The notes under the pieces were generated by a model. It saw only the letters and a list, made by a program, of their open reading frames with translations. It had not been told where the DNA came from and made no database searches. Shown one piece after another: positions 48,952 to 61,689 of a stretch of DNA of 64,000 bases. Every line of letters starts with the position of its first letter. Within the stretch, counting starts at the first letter, position 1. The stretch lies in assembly GCF_041734735.1 (NCBI RefSeq), contig NC_134883.1:22262747-22326746 (forward strand), in the 5' to 3' direction. This DNA is from Babylonia areolata. Its lineage: Eukaryota; Mollusca; Gastropoda; Neogastropoda; Buccinidae. Made by a program: the position numbers and the translations under genes.

Positions 48952-50920
48952 TCAATTCACCAGCATATCCTCTTCATCCTTCTCTTCCACCACCTCCACC
49001 AGCCTCTCCTCCCTCTTCACCTTGGGTGCCACTGAAAGCAAGAAATAACAAAACAATCAGAACCACTTAAAGAAAAATGTATACTACAATCACGTAGCTT
49101 TGATAAAACTGAAAACATGGTAACCAAAATTAATGTCACTAGTATCATAAAAGTCAAACTAATAAAGTAATGAAGTTCAATTCTGAAAAAGCTTGCAGCA
49201 TGTTGAAAAATAATAAAATAATGCCATTTAAATAAATGTAAAAGCAATAAAGAATGTGTTATTTGTCAGGCCTCTGGCCCATAACAACAGGAGAGAGAGA
49301 AAGAGAGAGAAAACAAGAGATGGAGAGACAGAGGGACAAACAAATCAGCATCAATGACTGCAAGAGACTGCATAACATTCAATGACTGAATGAACAAAGA
49401 CACTTTATGACATTTAGTCAAAGTTGCAGCCCACATAGACAAAAGTTGTCAAATAAATTAAAAAATTTTTTTTAAAGTAAAAACTAAAAAAGGTTCAATG
49501 CTACTGAAACTGAGAAAAGACAGGAAACAGAGGAGTAAAACCATCACGAACAAGAAAAATATTCTTTGGTCAAGTGGTAAAATAGGAATTCTGATACAAA
49601 GGTCAAACACACACACATCTATATATATGTACACACACACACAATGACACATCCACATGGTACTCATATATACCCACAAAATTATATGCTCAGAAAACAA
49701 ATTCATCACACTGAAACATATCATACAGACACAAAGAGTAGTCAAGTGGATTTTTCAGCACTAGTATATGTTACAACATAGTTGATTTGAACTTGCCATT
49801 GGCACTTAAAATGTATAAAGTCCAAAAGGTTCGGATTTTGAAGTCCAGACAGACACATACTAAACAAAACTACGTCTGATAATTTCCGTTAACTATTCTT
49901 TCGTTGACACTGTTAACTTTTGTACATACCTGTTTGTGGTTTCAGCAAGTGAATATTCTTCTCCAGGATCTTGGCTCCATGCTCCAAACGTAACTTCTTG
50001 CCCTTAGTAAGTCTGCAAATACATGTAACATGCAAGTATATGAACGAGTAAATAAGACATTGCCTTTATGGATGGGCAGCATTTTCAATCCAAGATTTGA
50101 TACTCACTTAAAAATGTATATGTCACTGTAAGCTGCTCTTGGAAACTAATATATCTAGCAATTCCATACCAGTGAGTGAATGTGAGAATACATTACGATT
50201 ATGTCTTCAAAAAAATCATCTTTGATTACAATAAGAGGATAGAACTGACCTGATAATAAATGAGAGAAATGATTTTGTGTTTTGTTGCTAAGTGCCTAAC
50301 TTGTACAACCCTCTTGGATTACAAGTTACAGTCTTCTTGTTTTGTTCCTGGCCATGTTTGTATAACTATCAGACTCAGAAATAAAGACTGCTGCCAAGTA
50401 GGTAAAAAGTAAGAACACCTTGGCAATCTTTTTTTTAATAATAAAAAATGTACCCACAATACCAGCTTCAACTATGTTTTTTTCCTTCAGTTACTAGAAG
50501 TACAACAGAACATTAAAAAATATTAGAACTGTAAATTGCTACACACACACACATACACATACACATTCACACTGTCTCCCAATCAAGTAATTTAAAATGA
50601 AAAAAAAAATGTTACCTTTCTTTAATGTGATGACCAGCTCTTTTCACTCGGATCTTTTCTATGGCTGCCATAGCTTTCACTGTAAAATAAGAAACAAATA
50701 ACAAATCAATCACTTCAACAAAGCAATCAATAGTCAACAAATATATCAGATGGAAAATAAAACCAAGCACTGAAGAACTAAGAATTAAGATGCATGTGAT
50801 GTCTCATACACTTTACAGGGATTAAGATAATTGCACACAAGACTTTTAAAGATGGGATAGTGGTCAAGACGACAACATCCACGTCTAACAACAGTAAAAT
50901 AAACAAATAAATAAATATAC

Positions 50921-50953
<33 letters not shown>

Positions 50954-53900
50954 TACATACATATATGTGTGTATGTGTGTGTGTGTGTGACGCAGCACGT
51001 GAAAACCCAGCTAAAGTCACAATTTACCATCTTTTTAAATTTGTGAATGTTCAAATACTTCACGCCCATTAGCTGATGCATTACTCTTGGGAACTTCGGC
51101 GTAGATCGTGATCAAACTAACATTTACTAACTGCAGTCATGATATGTACTGCCTCATAATCAGCTAACATAAATCAGCTGGAACACAGACAGTAGATTTA
51201 TTACTAATATTAGTGTCTGTGGCCTGGAAGCGCAAATCCACTGAATGTTACAACTGAAGTGACAATCATGTCGTTTGAATGCAGCATTACCAACAGCTCC
51301 AGCGTCTTGACAAGGATAGAGATTGTGTGTGAAAGTGGTTGAGGGAGTGAGATTTCATGCATGCGTGTATGTGTATGTGGGTGTGTGCACGCGTGCATCT
51401 ACATATGTGTGCACATTTGTGTGTTTTGTGCATGCTTGCATGTGTATGTGTGCGTAGGTGTGCCTTTGTGTATATTTGTGTCTGTGTGCTTGTGTGCCAA
51501 TGTGTACGTGTGCGGTTTATGGACATTTGTGTGTCTGAAACAATATTTTTTATCACCATCTGATAACAGTGTTTATCAGATGGTGATCAAAAATATTATA
51601 TGTTTCAGATTCATATCAGTACTTCTAACTCCCCCTCCCTTCCCTTTGTCACTTTTGATTTTGTTGTTGTTCAGCAGGAATTGCGCATAAACCATGGCTT
51701 TGGCTTGTTGGCAGAAGCAAAAGAAAAGCAAGGAACACAAGGAGTAGCTGTTTGTAAGCAAACTATCAATGCTTTCCATCAGCCGCTGTGGCGAAGTGGT
51801 TAGCGTCGTGTACTGACGCTGGGAGGACGCGGGTTCGAATCCCAGCAGAGGTGGGTTTTTCAGCCCATGACCGGCTCCTACCCAGAGTTGAGTATGCTGT
51901 GGGCTTAAATGGGGAGACTGGGACCACACAGTCAAGTGTCATCCACTTCAAGGATGCGTCTTTGGGTGTGTTGCTCTAATTACCTGACCAACACTGCAAG
52001 TGTCTGTATCTCTCGGGCCTGGTTAACGCCGGGATATCATTATGACAGGAAGCGTAGAATACAGCCTTGTCATGCAGTCCCAAACCAAAATGGACCTCCA
52101 CAGCAACATCCTCCTCCTCCTCCTCCTTCATCGTCATCAATATATATATAAACAAAATAGTCTCAAAGTCTTTGGCCTTTCATGCCCTGCTCTCATGGTG
52201 ACCTCAGTTTTGATACCCCTCCACTTCTGTGCTTGGGGTGAGTCCTGTCAATGTCGTCAGTGTCGGCAGATTCATGGGGGACTGCTGTTTGAGGGACGTG
52301 GTGGCGGTCTCCACTCTGGGAGGGACACTCACTCAGTCTGGCTCCGCGACTAAGCCATTATTGTTGTTAGTACGGGGATTAGAAGGTGGTGTCCTAAGTA
52401 CATTAAAACAGAACAGGCACCACTGAACACCACCAAAGTGACTCAGCAGCAGTGCAGGGTCTCCTCTGGTGTGTGGCCTCCTGGCAACCTAACATCGATG
52501 GTTCCCTGTGGACTGCCGACGCTGGAACTGTGACGGACGAACCTGGGTGTGACCGTGTATGGGGGAATCTAAATGAGCGGCGTGGGAGTAATGCCACTGA
52601 AACGGTGCAGATGATGGGGCAGCAAAAAACAAAACAAAACAAAACAAAAAAAACAACTATCAATGCTTTCCTGATGATGATGGATAACCAAAGTGCCTGA
52701 GTACATCATTGAGCAGTTTGTTGACCTGTTGTTTGATTGTCTGAGCAAGCTGTGTGTCGTCAGCATTGTCAGACAGCCTCTCATCTCTAATGAAAACTTC
52801 GGAAAATATTCCACCCACATCAGCAGCTCTTGAACAACACACACAGAGAGCAGTTTATCCGAGAGAGTGCTTACATCTGGAGGTAGAACGGTGGGGATTA
52901 CAAAAAGGAGAGGGGAAGACCTTTGTGGACCATTTTCCAAAAGCTCAAGAAACTTTATGTGAACTGATTCACTGCTGCACAGTGGTGTGCAGAGAAAGGT
53001 GCAAATGTTGCAAGACCAGCTTAAAGTGCACATCCTTGCGTACACGGTAGGGGCTGTCACAAAGACCAAACATTGCCCACTTGGAAAGAGACAACCCAAC
53101 TAGTCGAGAAGGGTTTTTCATTAACTTTGTGATACCAGCTTGATGTTTTAGTTTTTCAGTCAAGCTGAAACTATCAAAATTGTTTATTTGGTTTTACAAA
53201 GTGCACATTATGTACTTTGCGACTCTTCTAACCACACATCCAATGGCATGCAAGTGGGATTTTCATCTCAAGAAACCGTTTACCACCCCTACCCCCAAAC
53301 TCTCATCATCCCTCCTTTTCCATTGCCTTTTGATGTCTCAAGAGAGTGATGAATAAATCAAAGCCCAACAACCCCACCTAAACATAAGTCTCTGCTACAG
53401 ATCTCCTTCACAATTTTTGTGATATGGCCTAGTGTCCTAATGGCAGATGCAAGCAGACAGCAACCGGTCTGGTGTTGTGATTGGAATGGACTGGTCACTT
53501 TTGTAACTTTTGTTATCACAGTGTGCCAGTCAGTCATATATCTGATCATGTAAGTGTGTTATTGGATCAGTCGTTTACAGTCAAAATCAGTAACAAGATC
53601 ACTACCTGGAAGAACAGGACCTTGGCTGATGGGTAAAAGCAGAAATACAAGTTTTTAAACTTCTGAGGACTGTGTTAAAGTCATTTGTTGTGCTTTTTAG
53701 TACCATAGCAAGTATGATCTGAAACGAGGAGAACAGTCTTACTGTATTTCCCACATTATCAAATATCTGTTTCGATAGTTACAATAGCATGATTATATGC
53801 AGTTACCACGACCAAATGAAATGTATGTTGTTGTTCAGACACACAGAGATATCTTTCAGGCCTAATAATGGATTTGCTGGTCAAGGCCATCACATCTTGC

Positions 53901-55279
53901 TGTGACCATATTACAGATGATTTAATCAATCTCCTGACATGTGGCTGATAGACTTTAAACAACACCAATTCAATTAGATTCCAGGTAATCAGAGTATTTA
54001 TGAATATAGCTAATACAGATCTAGTGCAACACAGTACTTGTGTGAATGGTCACAAGTAGTGTGATAAACAAACACTGTTTAGAACAGTAGTCACCATAAT
54101 GTAGTCAGTGTATGTAATGACCTAATTAATTTCAAGACTAAATTTAGCCATTTGAAGAAAGTGCTGGTAGGTCTATATGAACCTCAAAATGTTCAGATAG
54201 TATCAGAGTACATATGTGCAACACATATATTTTCAATCAGTTGTCTCTGGCTACAAATTTTATACATGTCTTCAAAACATTTTAAATTACGGGTTAGCCG
54301 GTCAAGACCATCTGGTTATACTGTGGCCAAATAACATGTTTAGTGCTAAATCTGTTAAGCAATGTGCCTGAAACGAATAATATACATAACACACTGATTG
54401 TTTGAAAGTCAAAAGTGATGCTCAAAGGAAAGACATTTAGATCTGAAGTTACAGTGGCGCAGCCGGTGCGTGAGGGGTAACATACTTTCATAGCTATTTG
54501 TAGCCAAATGAGGAAAGTGTCAAGATGCCTATTGCCTAAATATGTTCAGATAGGGTCACAGTTCAAGTGTGCAACAAGTCATGCTTTCACTTCACAACCT
54601 AATTGTTGAGATTCGTTGAGAATTGCTGCGAGCTGCTTAGCAGATGTTTTCAAAGACGCCATATTTGTTTCCTTCAAGTTGCGGATATTATGAACACATA
54701 GGTCCTTTGACGAATTTTTTTGAGTCACACACACCGCAGAATGAAATACAACCAATTGAACTATTCCACAGAAAGCCTGAACTTTATGAATTTTTCTAAC
54801 TTTGAGTCAGAAACTTGGCTAAATTTGAAGAATCGATGGGACCCAGCTAAAGTCGCAACTCACAGAGGGTAACCAGTAAAACTGTTGAAAACTGACCACA
54901 TTCACACACTATCTTGAGTCAGAAGGTCTAGGGGAGACGATCAAGGCCTGTTCACTGCTCTTTTCCACATATTACTCCGCAGACCGGAATTTCCCTGTCT
55001 TCGTTGCTTTCAGCATGCAACTGAAGTAGGGCAAAAGAGTGCAGTGGGTTTTTTTTTTACATGGTTTTGACATGCATGCACCTGAAAACATTGAAAATAC
55101 TACAGTTTCAGGGTGTTTTGTGCAAAGATACTTACTGACAGCAAAAATAAGACTTTGAAGATGCAATATTTATAAAATTTCAAAAACCCCATCTTCATTA
55201 TTTTTATCCTAACCACTTGTTTTTGTGTACAGCTAAGAATTGCTGGATGCGACTTTAGCCGGATTTTCACGTGCTGTGT

Positions 55280-55319
<40 letters not shown>

Positions 55320-57208
55320 AAGTAAGAAAAGTCTGATGATAGAAATTCGTTCTGCAATTCAAATGATTTAAATTTCACACACAGACTAAGCCTCCATTCC
55401 ACTAGACACTCAGTATTTATTTCATATTTGTGTGCTAATCTTTCAAATAACTTTGAAAATGATAACAAATGATGGTCCTAATAACTGATTAACTAAAATG
55501 CACAGTTTATTACTAGAGAGTCAGTTCATTTTTTATTTCATTTCACTTCATTTTATGAAATAAGATTTTCTTTCATTGTGCTGAAACCCTTCTCTTACTT
55601 AGTGGATTCACAGTTGTGTGCTAAATGTATAGAACAACATTCCAATACATGAATTAACTGCATTATCATTATGCAAAGGACTAAGACCTGGTATTCCACT
55701 AAAGGAGCGAAGAAAACCCAGTTTACATGTGGTCCAACCACAGGGTCCTTGTTCCTGCTAAACAAATCCTTGATAAAAAGATTGACCACCAAGCTGTCAC
55801 TCCAAAACATGATTTATCCAGGAACATTTTCACTTGAGTGGTTCCCTGGGGTTAGTTGCATAACCAGTCTTAAAGCACTAAGTCTGCTTAGCTTAAAATG
55901 TTCTCAAGTCTGTGGAATTAGCACAGAACATTAAACAAAAGTGCTGATAAAAAGTGATATAGTATCAGTGCTGAGATCCAGCCCTGGTTAATGGAAGACA
56001 CATACTTAATTACTTTTAATATATATCAACAAAAACGAAACAATAGTTGGAAATCTGGAGACTGAGAAGACAGGAACTGGAGGACAAAACAAGAGAAAAC
56101 AAATTCAACTTAAGAAAAATGAAAGACAGACCGAGTTGGGGATAGGTGAGGTAAAGAAAAAAAAGAGAGCAAAATTATGCAAATGAAAATAACAGGACAG
56201 TTTAATAACTTTAAAAAAGTGAGATTTATAAGAGCTATTTCTTATAAACTTACTTGTTTTCTGCATCAGTTCTTGTGAGTGTTTGACTGGCTCATTGCGT
56301 CGCTTTTCAAACTCATAGACTGGATCCACTGTCAGATCTTTGCCAGTGGCTTTTCTGTAGGCTTTGGTCCATCTTGTTTTTCTTGGGTTGCGTTTCTTCT
56401 GGAATGCCTTATGGCACTTGGACCGGCAAAATCTGAAGATCTGATCATAAGCACCAGCTGACAATCAACATCTTTGTTAAACAAAACCAAAGAATATAGT
56501 TGAAAACTTTAAAGACTGTAATCAAATTTTAACAGATGGGCGGTGACTGATTGGTACAGTACAACACTATGATCAAAATGAAAGTAATAAAAATGCTCAT
56601 CAGCAAAATCATGTCAGGAACTTATGTAACAGAAAATGTTTTTCATTTTGTACCATCTTTTTTTTTTTTTCACACTTTCTTATACCACTATACCCCTTTG
56701 CTCCCACCCACCTTCACTGTTTGTTGGCTCATATAGGTAATCTATATTTGAAAATGATTTCAACACTAACTTTCGCTCTATGTGTGTATGGACATACTTC
56801 TTTGTTTGCTGAGTGTGGATGCACACGTGTGCCGTGTTTGTGTTTGACGTATGTGTACATTTTTTCATGTACTCATGAGCTCCCTGCCAGGGAGGTTGAG
56901 AGTCAATCTACATTATCAATATTATCAGTATCGTCATCATTATCAAGCAATTAAATCACACATAAGAATTTGAAAAAATGGATCAAAATTTCCTAGCATG
57001 TCCTGTATCAGATTACTCTTTATCACAATAGGAATGGGCCACGAGTCGTACAGAGTTGACATGGACCTTCGATTTGGAAATGAAAGACTTTATAATATAA
57101 CATTTATCATAAAGAACAAACACTTACTTTACAATCATTGCGCACAAACTGCATCCCATGTCCAGGATATATTGTAGAACTGCAAAAATAACACTTTTCG
57201 AGACGCAT
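48952..57208 (-). CDS. RSL24D1: Ribosome biogenesis protein RLP24 (RSL24D1), five exons, complete
   Basis: Pre-60S assembly factor of the nucleolus, a paralogue of ribosomal protein eL24 that holds its site until cytoplasmic exchange. Minus-strand exons: 57128-57208, 56254-56440, 50616-50679, 49930-50012 and 48952-49031. Together they total 495 nt, 164 aa; the human protein is 163. The start [19 protein letters not shown] is diagnostic. The zinc-ribbon cysteines are C6, C9, C32 and C36. Next comes [20 protein letters not shown] (exon 2), a long basic helix in exons 3-4 and an acidic tail (EEKDEEDM). All joins are in frame with GT-AG sites. Intron 2 is 5.6 kb and packed with repeats (SINE A, a hairpin, a cysteine-cluster fragment), while the other introns are 0.6-0.9 kb. 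Housekeeping expression is expected. Confidence 0.97.
50930..51025. repeat. TA/CA microsatellite joined to a GCACGTGAAAA repeat block
   Basis: TA and CA runs followed by GT and then GCACGTGAAAACCCAGCTAA. The same block, slightly changed and again beside CA/TA runs, lies at 55245-55320 on the opposite strand, and a shorter CCCAGCTAAAGTCGCAA lies at about 54842. Probably the end of a microsatellite-bearing mobile repeat. Confidence 0.55.
51542..51598. repeat. Near-perfect inverted repeat (hairpin)
   Basis: Left arm ATCACCATCTGATAA and right arm TTATCAGATGGTGAT are perfect complements. Extending outward through A/T bases gives ~25-bp arms with about one mismatch and a 6-base loop. It lies in RSL24D1 intron 2, just upstream of the fragment interrupted by the SINE. 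Confidence 0.9.
51778..52654 (+). mobile_element. SINE family A, complete long copy with 17-bp target-site duplication
   Basis: About 877 bp. It is flanked by perfect direct repeats AACTATCAATGCTTTCC at 51761-51777 and 52655-52671. The tRNA-like head has an A box TGGCGAAGTGG (51789-51799) and B box GGTTCGAATCC (51832-51842), giving an internal RNA polymerase III promoter. The body has no long ORF of its own. The tail is A-rich (repeated AAAAC) after GATGATGGGGCAGC. The perfect duplication and tail indicate LINE-mediated retroposition and a fairly young age. It is unusually long for a SINE. Confidence 0.92.
52680..53105 (+). pseudogene. Fragment of a repeated ORF with a C-terminal cysteine cluster
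   Basis: Plus-strand frame 52754-53050 encodes [19 protein letters not shown], an aromatic/basic linker, then [17 protein letters not shown] and KTSLKCTSL. This resembles the CXC-type metal-binding end of uncharacterised multicopy proteins in molluscs and cnidarians (recalled from family knowledge, not searched). The upstream part continues left of the SINE near 51660-51760, so the SINE landed inside this older element. The fragment has several frame changes and is not a working gene. Confidence 0.45.
55245..55320. repeat. Second GCACGTGAAAA block with CA/TA microsatellite
   Basis: The minus strand reads GTGACACAGCACGTGAAAAT, matching 50988-51007, and is again joined to CA and TA runs. Within RSL24D1 intron 2. 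Confidence 0.6.
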
Positions 57209-57333
57209 TGTGACTCCGTTCGTCCGCCTTCCCAAAACGTGAACAATTAAACGGAAGTTGCGTTGTTGATTGCAACTTCCGTTCATTTCAGGTACCACAT
57301 GTCGTAAAATGCATGTTGTCGTTATCTATTCAC

Positions 57334-57382
<49 letters not shown>

Positions 57383-58130
57383 TGTGTGTGTGGGTGTGTG
57401 TGTAATACATATTGTGAGAGGACAATAAATTGGCCTCTCATTTGCAGCAGGTGCGTCTGTTTCCGACTGTGCTGAACTGAGCGGATGGACTAGGTTATCT
57501 CCCATCGACCACTTGGCTTATACCTCTGAGGTATCGGAGACCTAAGTTGAGTAATGTCTTGGAATGTCGAGAACTAATTAATGAGGGGTTGTAAGCGTCC
57601 TTTGTTAATTTTCCCGTCATTAGAAATGTAGGAATATCTTTCTTTATTCTTTTATACCAGCCTAACTTGGCCTAGTTGGTAAGAATTTTTCTCTTTTTTT
57701 TTTTGGGGGGGGGGGGGGGGGGCTTTACGTTTTTGTTTCAGAAACTGATGTTATGTTTATTATTTTGTGAATAATAGTATTGTTGGGACTGAATCTGAGG
57801 GTACTACAGTGTGTTGAGTAGGGATGAAAATAGTACCTTGGCCATCTTCTTAGAGCCCTGGGTCATGAATGGACGTGAGTGTGGTACGAGTCTACATGCG
57901 GGGTGCACTACACAACTGACACTGAACCCTTCACCACCTCGTCCCCCTGCATTGTCAAAGTCAAAATGATTTTTATCGTGTACAATTCTACAACGATATC
58001 AAAAGAATTAAATACCTATCCATACGAAGGGGTCATTTCGTAGAGACACATTTCCAATCTGGCCCCTAAAAGGGTAAGGGATGGGTGGGTGGGTGGGGGG
58101 GGGGGGGCGGTTCAGCCTCCCAGCGGTCAG
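57209..58130. other. Upstream region of RSL24D1, likely promoter plus repeats
   Basis: The ~100 bp next to the ATG is expected to hold the RSL24D1 promoter, but no TATA box was seen. A GT array lies at about 57337-57410, a poly-G at about 57706-57722, and a small hairpin with GTGAGAGG and CCTCTCAT arms near 57414-57440. No other gene seen. Confidence 0.45.
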
Positions 58131-58157
58131 CCCGATACTCCCCCGTGTCGATACTCC

Positions 58158-59238
58158 TCTCCCGGCCCGATGTGGTTCGACCGTTGGGATCGACGAGGAC
58201 TATCTAGTCATCCTCGGGGTGGGTGGGTTGGGCTCTGTGGGTGCGCAGATGACTGGTCAGGCCAATCCGCGCCCGGAAGGTTCTGACGCAGTGTGGACAG
58301 GCGATGGTGGCGGCTGTCTGGGACTTGCTGGCACTGCTTCTCCTGGCCTGTCTGCGTTGCTCTGCTGCAGCGATTATGTTGGCCTCACAGGATTTGGCGC
58401 CTTTCTGGACAGCTGAACGTCACTTTGGTCTGTCCATTGCATTCAGCTCCCATGTGTCGTGGCTGATGTTGAAGGCCTTCAGAGAAGCTTTCAGAGTGTC
58501 TTTGAAGCGCTTCTTTTGGCCTCCATGTGAGCACTTGCCATGTTGGAGTTCGCCGTACAGCAGTTTCTTGGGGAGCCGGTGGTCTGGCATGCAAACTACA
58601 TGGCCTGCCCAGCGCAGCTGGGCCTGCATCAAGATGGTGTAGATGCTGGGCAAGTTTGCACGAGTGAGCACCTCTGTGTCAGGGATCTTCTCTTGCCACT
58701 TTATGCCGAGAAGTTTTCTGAGGCTGGTGGTGTGGAAGTGGTTCAGCTTTTTGGCGTGGCGTTTGTAGACCGTACATGATTCACACCCATAGAGCAGTGT
58801 GATGAGAACTATGGCCTTGTATACTTTGAGCTTCGTCTCCAGGGTGATGCCTCTCCTGTTCCAAACGTTCTTATGGAGTCTGCCGAAGGCAGCGCTGGCT
58901 TTGGCGAGTCTGGCATTCACCTCGTCGTCGATGACAACTGTGCGAGAGAGTGTACTGCCCAGGTATGTGAACTTGTCCACCGCGTTCAGGCGTTCCTGGA
59001 GCTGGCTGGTGCATCACCTCAGTCTTCTTTGTGCTGATTGTGAGGCCAAAGTTGTCACAGGCAGCAGAGAACTTGTCGACGCTGTGTTGCATGTCAGCTT
59101 CGGAGGCAGCGTTGAGAGCGCAGTCATCAGCAAACAGGAAGTCGTTGACGGTGTCTGTCCTCACCTTGGTTTTTGCTTGAAGCCTCCTGAGGTTGAAGAG
59201 TGAGCCATCTGTGCGGTACCTGATGTCAATGCCTACGT
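58158..59238 (-). mobile_element. LINE 3' fragment with C2H2-like C-terminus and 27-bp target duplication
   Basis: On minus it encodes the RT end FADDCALNAASEADMQ (near 59120), then in another frame KFTYLGSTLS, LLYGCESCTVYKRHAKKLNH and LRWAGHVVCMPDHRLPKKLL (58420-58980). A C-terminal ACPHCVRTFRARIGLTSHL is encoded near 58245-58310 (CxxC..H..H, a zinc-finger-like end). It is flanked by a perfect 27-bp direct repeat (58131-58157 and 59239-59265). It is 5'-truncated with frame changes. Jockey/RTE-like; clade uncertain. Confidence 0.85.
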
Positions 59239-59296
59239 CCCGATACTCCCCCGTGTCGATACTCCCTAAGTCGATACTCCCCCGTGTCGATACTCA
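59239..59296. repeat. Short tandem array of a TCGATACTCCC motif
   Basis: CCGATACTCCCCCGTGTCGA is repeated in tandem three to four times, partly shortened. One unit also lies on the far side of the LINE at 58131-58157, so the LINE inserted into or beside this array. Confidence 0.8.
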
Positions 59297-60377
59297 AAAA
59301 GATCCAAAAACAGGCAAATACACATGTATGTATGTATACAGTTGTGACTACTGATAATGCTTTCTGTTTGTTCAAAGATGTGTTGTAGAATGATGAATAT
59401 GTTATGTGTTCTCCACCAGCCGTCCGCCTTCAGAGTTGAGCAGCAGTACGCGGCTTGTGTGTGGGGGCCATACACACACACACGCGAGCGTGCGCGCGCG
59501 TGTGTGTGTCTCAGTAGTGGGGCCCGCTATTGTGTCACTGAGGTGGGCTCGCTGCCTTGTAGTTCTACGGGCTGTATAACATGTAATGGGCTAAAACGCT
59601 CTCATCACGACTGAGTGTATATAAACGTGGAAACGCTCTCTCTCTCTCTCTCTCCGTCTCTCATTTTCTTTCTCTGTCTCTCCCCCTCTCTGTCAGATTC
59701 TCTCTCCCTCAGTCTCTGTCTCTAGGCTCATTTTCTGTCTATCTGTCTCGATCTCTCCCCTGGCTCCTCTGTCAGATTCTCTCTCCCTCTCTTATTATTA
59801 TTATTTTTTTTTAAATTCAGTCGATTATGTTCAGTTCATTGTTTTCACCATCATTGTTCAGATTTGTACCCCCATGTCATTAGAGCTGTACATATAATGA
59901 CATTAAACATCTCAGTGTTAAGCCGTGTTCAGTGTTCAGTGCTCTCTCTCTCAGTGGAGTTATCAAAGAAGGGTGGACACGGAATACAAATGACACCTGG
60001 GGCAACAGAATTGTTCTTAATGCTGTTTGCTTATCAGTGATGTTGTTCTCTTGTCTGACACATCCATTGGGTTACAAAATCAATTAAACTGATGCGCTTA
60101 AGCAAGAAACAGACAGACTATGATTAACAGTAAATCTCGATAAAACCGATACTATAGTTTTCCGCCAAACACCAAGGGGACTGGTTGGTTTTGTTGGCAT
60201 AATACATTAGTGTGTTTCTTTGAATCTTTTTTTTTTTCTTTTTTGCTGGTGCTTCAGAATGTACCTGGTCGTTGTCACTTCGCTGTTGGTGTGATTTGGC
60301 CCTTGTTTTCTCATAAATCTGTGTGTGTGCGCGTTTGTGCACACATTTGCATGTGTTTGTGCATGCACATGCATGCA

Positions 60378-60439
<62 letters not shown>

Positions 60440-61685
60440 CATGCACATCTGTATGTGAGAGACAGAAAAACAGAGAGACAAAGAGAACATGTGAATGTTC
60501 ACAGCCAGATAATCATCTTGGCGTGAGCTGTAAGCATTGAAAAACCAAAACCAAACAAACCATACCACCAGAATGTCAGTAAACAACAGACATAACATAT
60601 ATACAGCATCTGGTGGCATGGTCTATTCTGATTGTCATCCACAATTCAGATTTGTGGGTGAATGATTGTGTGACTGTAGAACCAAAGGTCTGACATTCTC
60701 AAGTGGATTTGTACGTTTCAGATAAAAGTTTCGGTCTATGTACTGCAGTTGCTTGTTTTTAGTTTAAAAAAAGTCAGCATAAATCAACACAAAGAAAACC
60801 TACAAAGTGCATGAGCCTCTCAGTGAATGAATCTGTTGATTCAGTGTAGATACATTCCTTTTTGTTTTATATCTGACTGAAAACCCTATGACAGAAACTG
60901 CATGACACAGATTATTTGAGTGATGTATTTTGTTTAGATGACATGGGGAATGGCGTGTCTTCAAATCAACTGATGTGATGATATTCACTAGCTGTTCTTT
61001 ATTATGATGCATTGTAAAATATGTTAAATAAATTATGTGTAGGCCATTTCATTAAAAAAAAAGTCAATCAGCACACAGATATGTACGTTTAGGGGTAAAA
61101 ACACTCTTTATTCACACCTGCATCCATTATAAACTTATAACTATAATAAAACTGAACTGTACAAGTTAAAATATGTTGAATAAAGATCCATATAATACCT
61201 CAGTGCATGTTGTAGTCAATGGGGCACCGTTGTTTGTTGTTTTTAATACCAGTTCTCAATGAAAGTTCCTAGAGACCCATAGAACATTGCAATGAATAAG
61301 TTCTTTGATTTTCTTCCTGCTGACCCTGATTTAATTGGTTCTTTGTCCGAAGTTACGATCATGAATTCATCATGAATACAATTTTTCTTTTTATGCAATC
61401 GGACAGTCGATCTTGTTCTCTTTGTAAATGATCTTTTACCAGAAACACATATAATCTTTCACTTTAACTGTGATCTTTTATATGTAGTGAAGTATAGTGA
61501 GTGCTAAGGGGGTTTACTTAATTTTGATAAGAGGATTAAAGAATAAAAAACACTAAAACTAAAAGGAATAATCTTGGATCTATCCTGTCGGCGGCGCCAC
61601 TTTCGTAACTGTACACCGAGTGGTATAATATACAGGGATACAAAAGAATTACTAAATTACTGTGATAAGAAACTCTAAGGAGAGC
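59297..61685. other. Intergenic stretch, microsatellites only
   Basis: Contains CT-rich sequence (59635-59790), a GT array about 60380-60438, and otherwise AT-rich unique sequence. No coding exon or RNA gene was recognised. Confidence 0.5.
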
Positions 61686-61689
61686 TGGA

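Noticed and set aside
52569-53099. 176-codon minus-strand ORF
   Set aside because: Antisense of the cysteine-cluster fragment and SINE tail. The plus strand gives a recognisable motif and the minus strand does not.
58081-58780. Plus-strand ORFs opposite the LINE tail
   Set aside because: Antisense shadows of the minus-strand LINE coding region.
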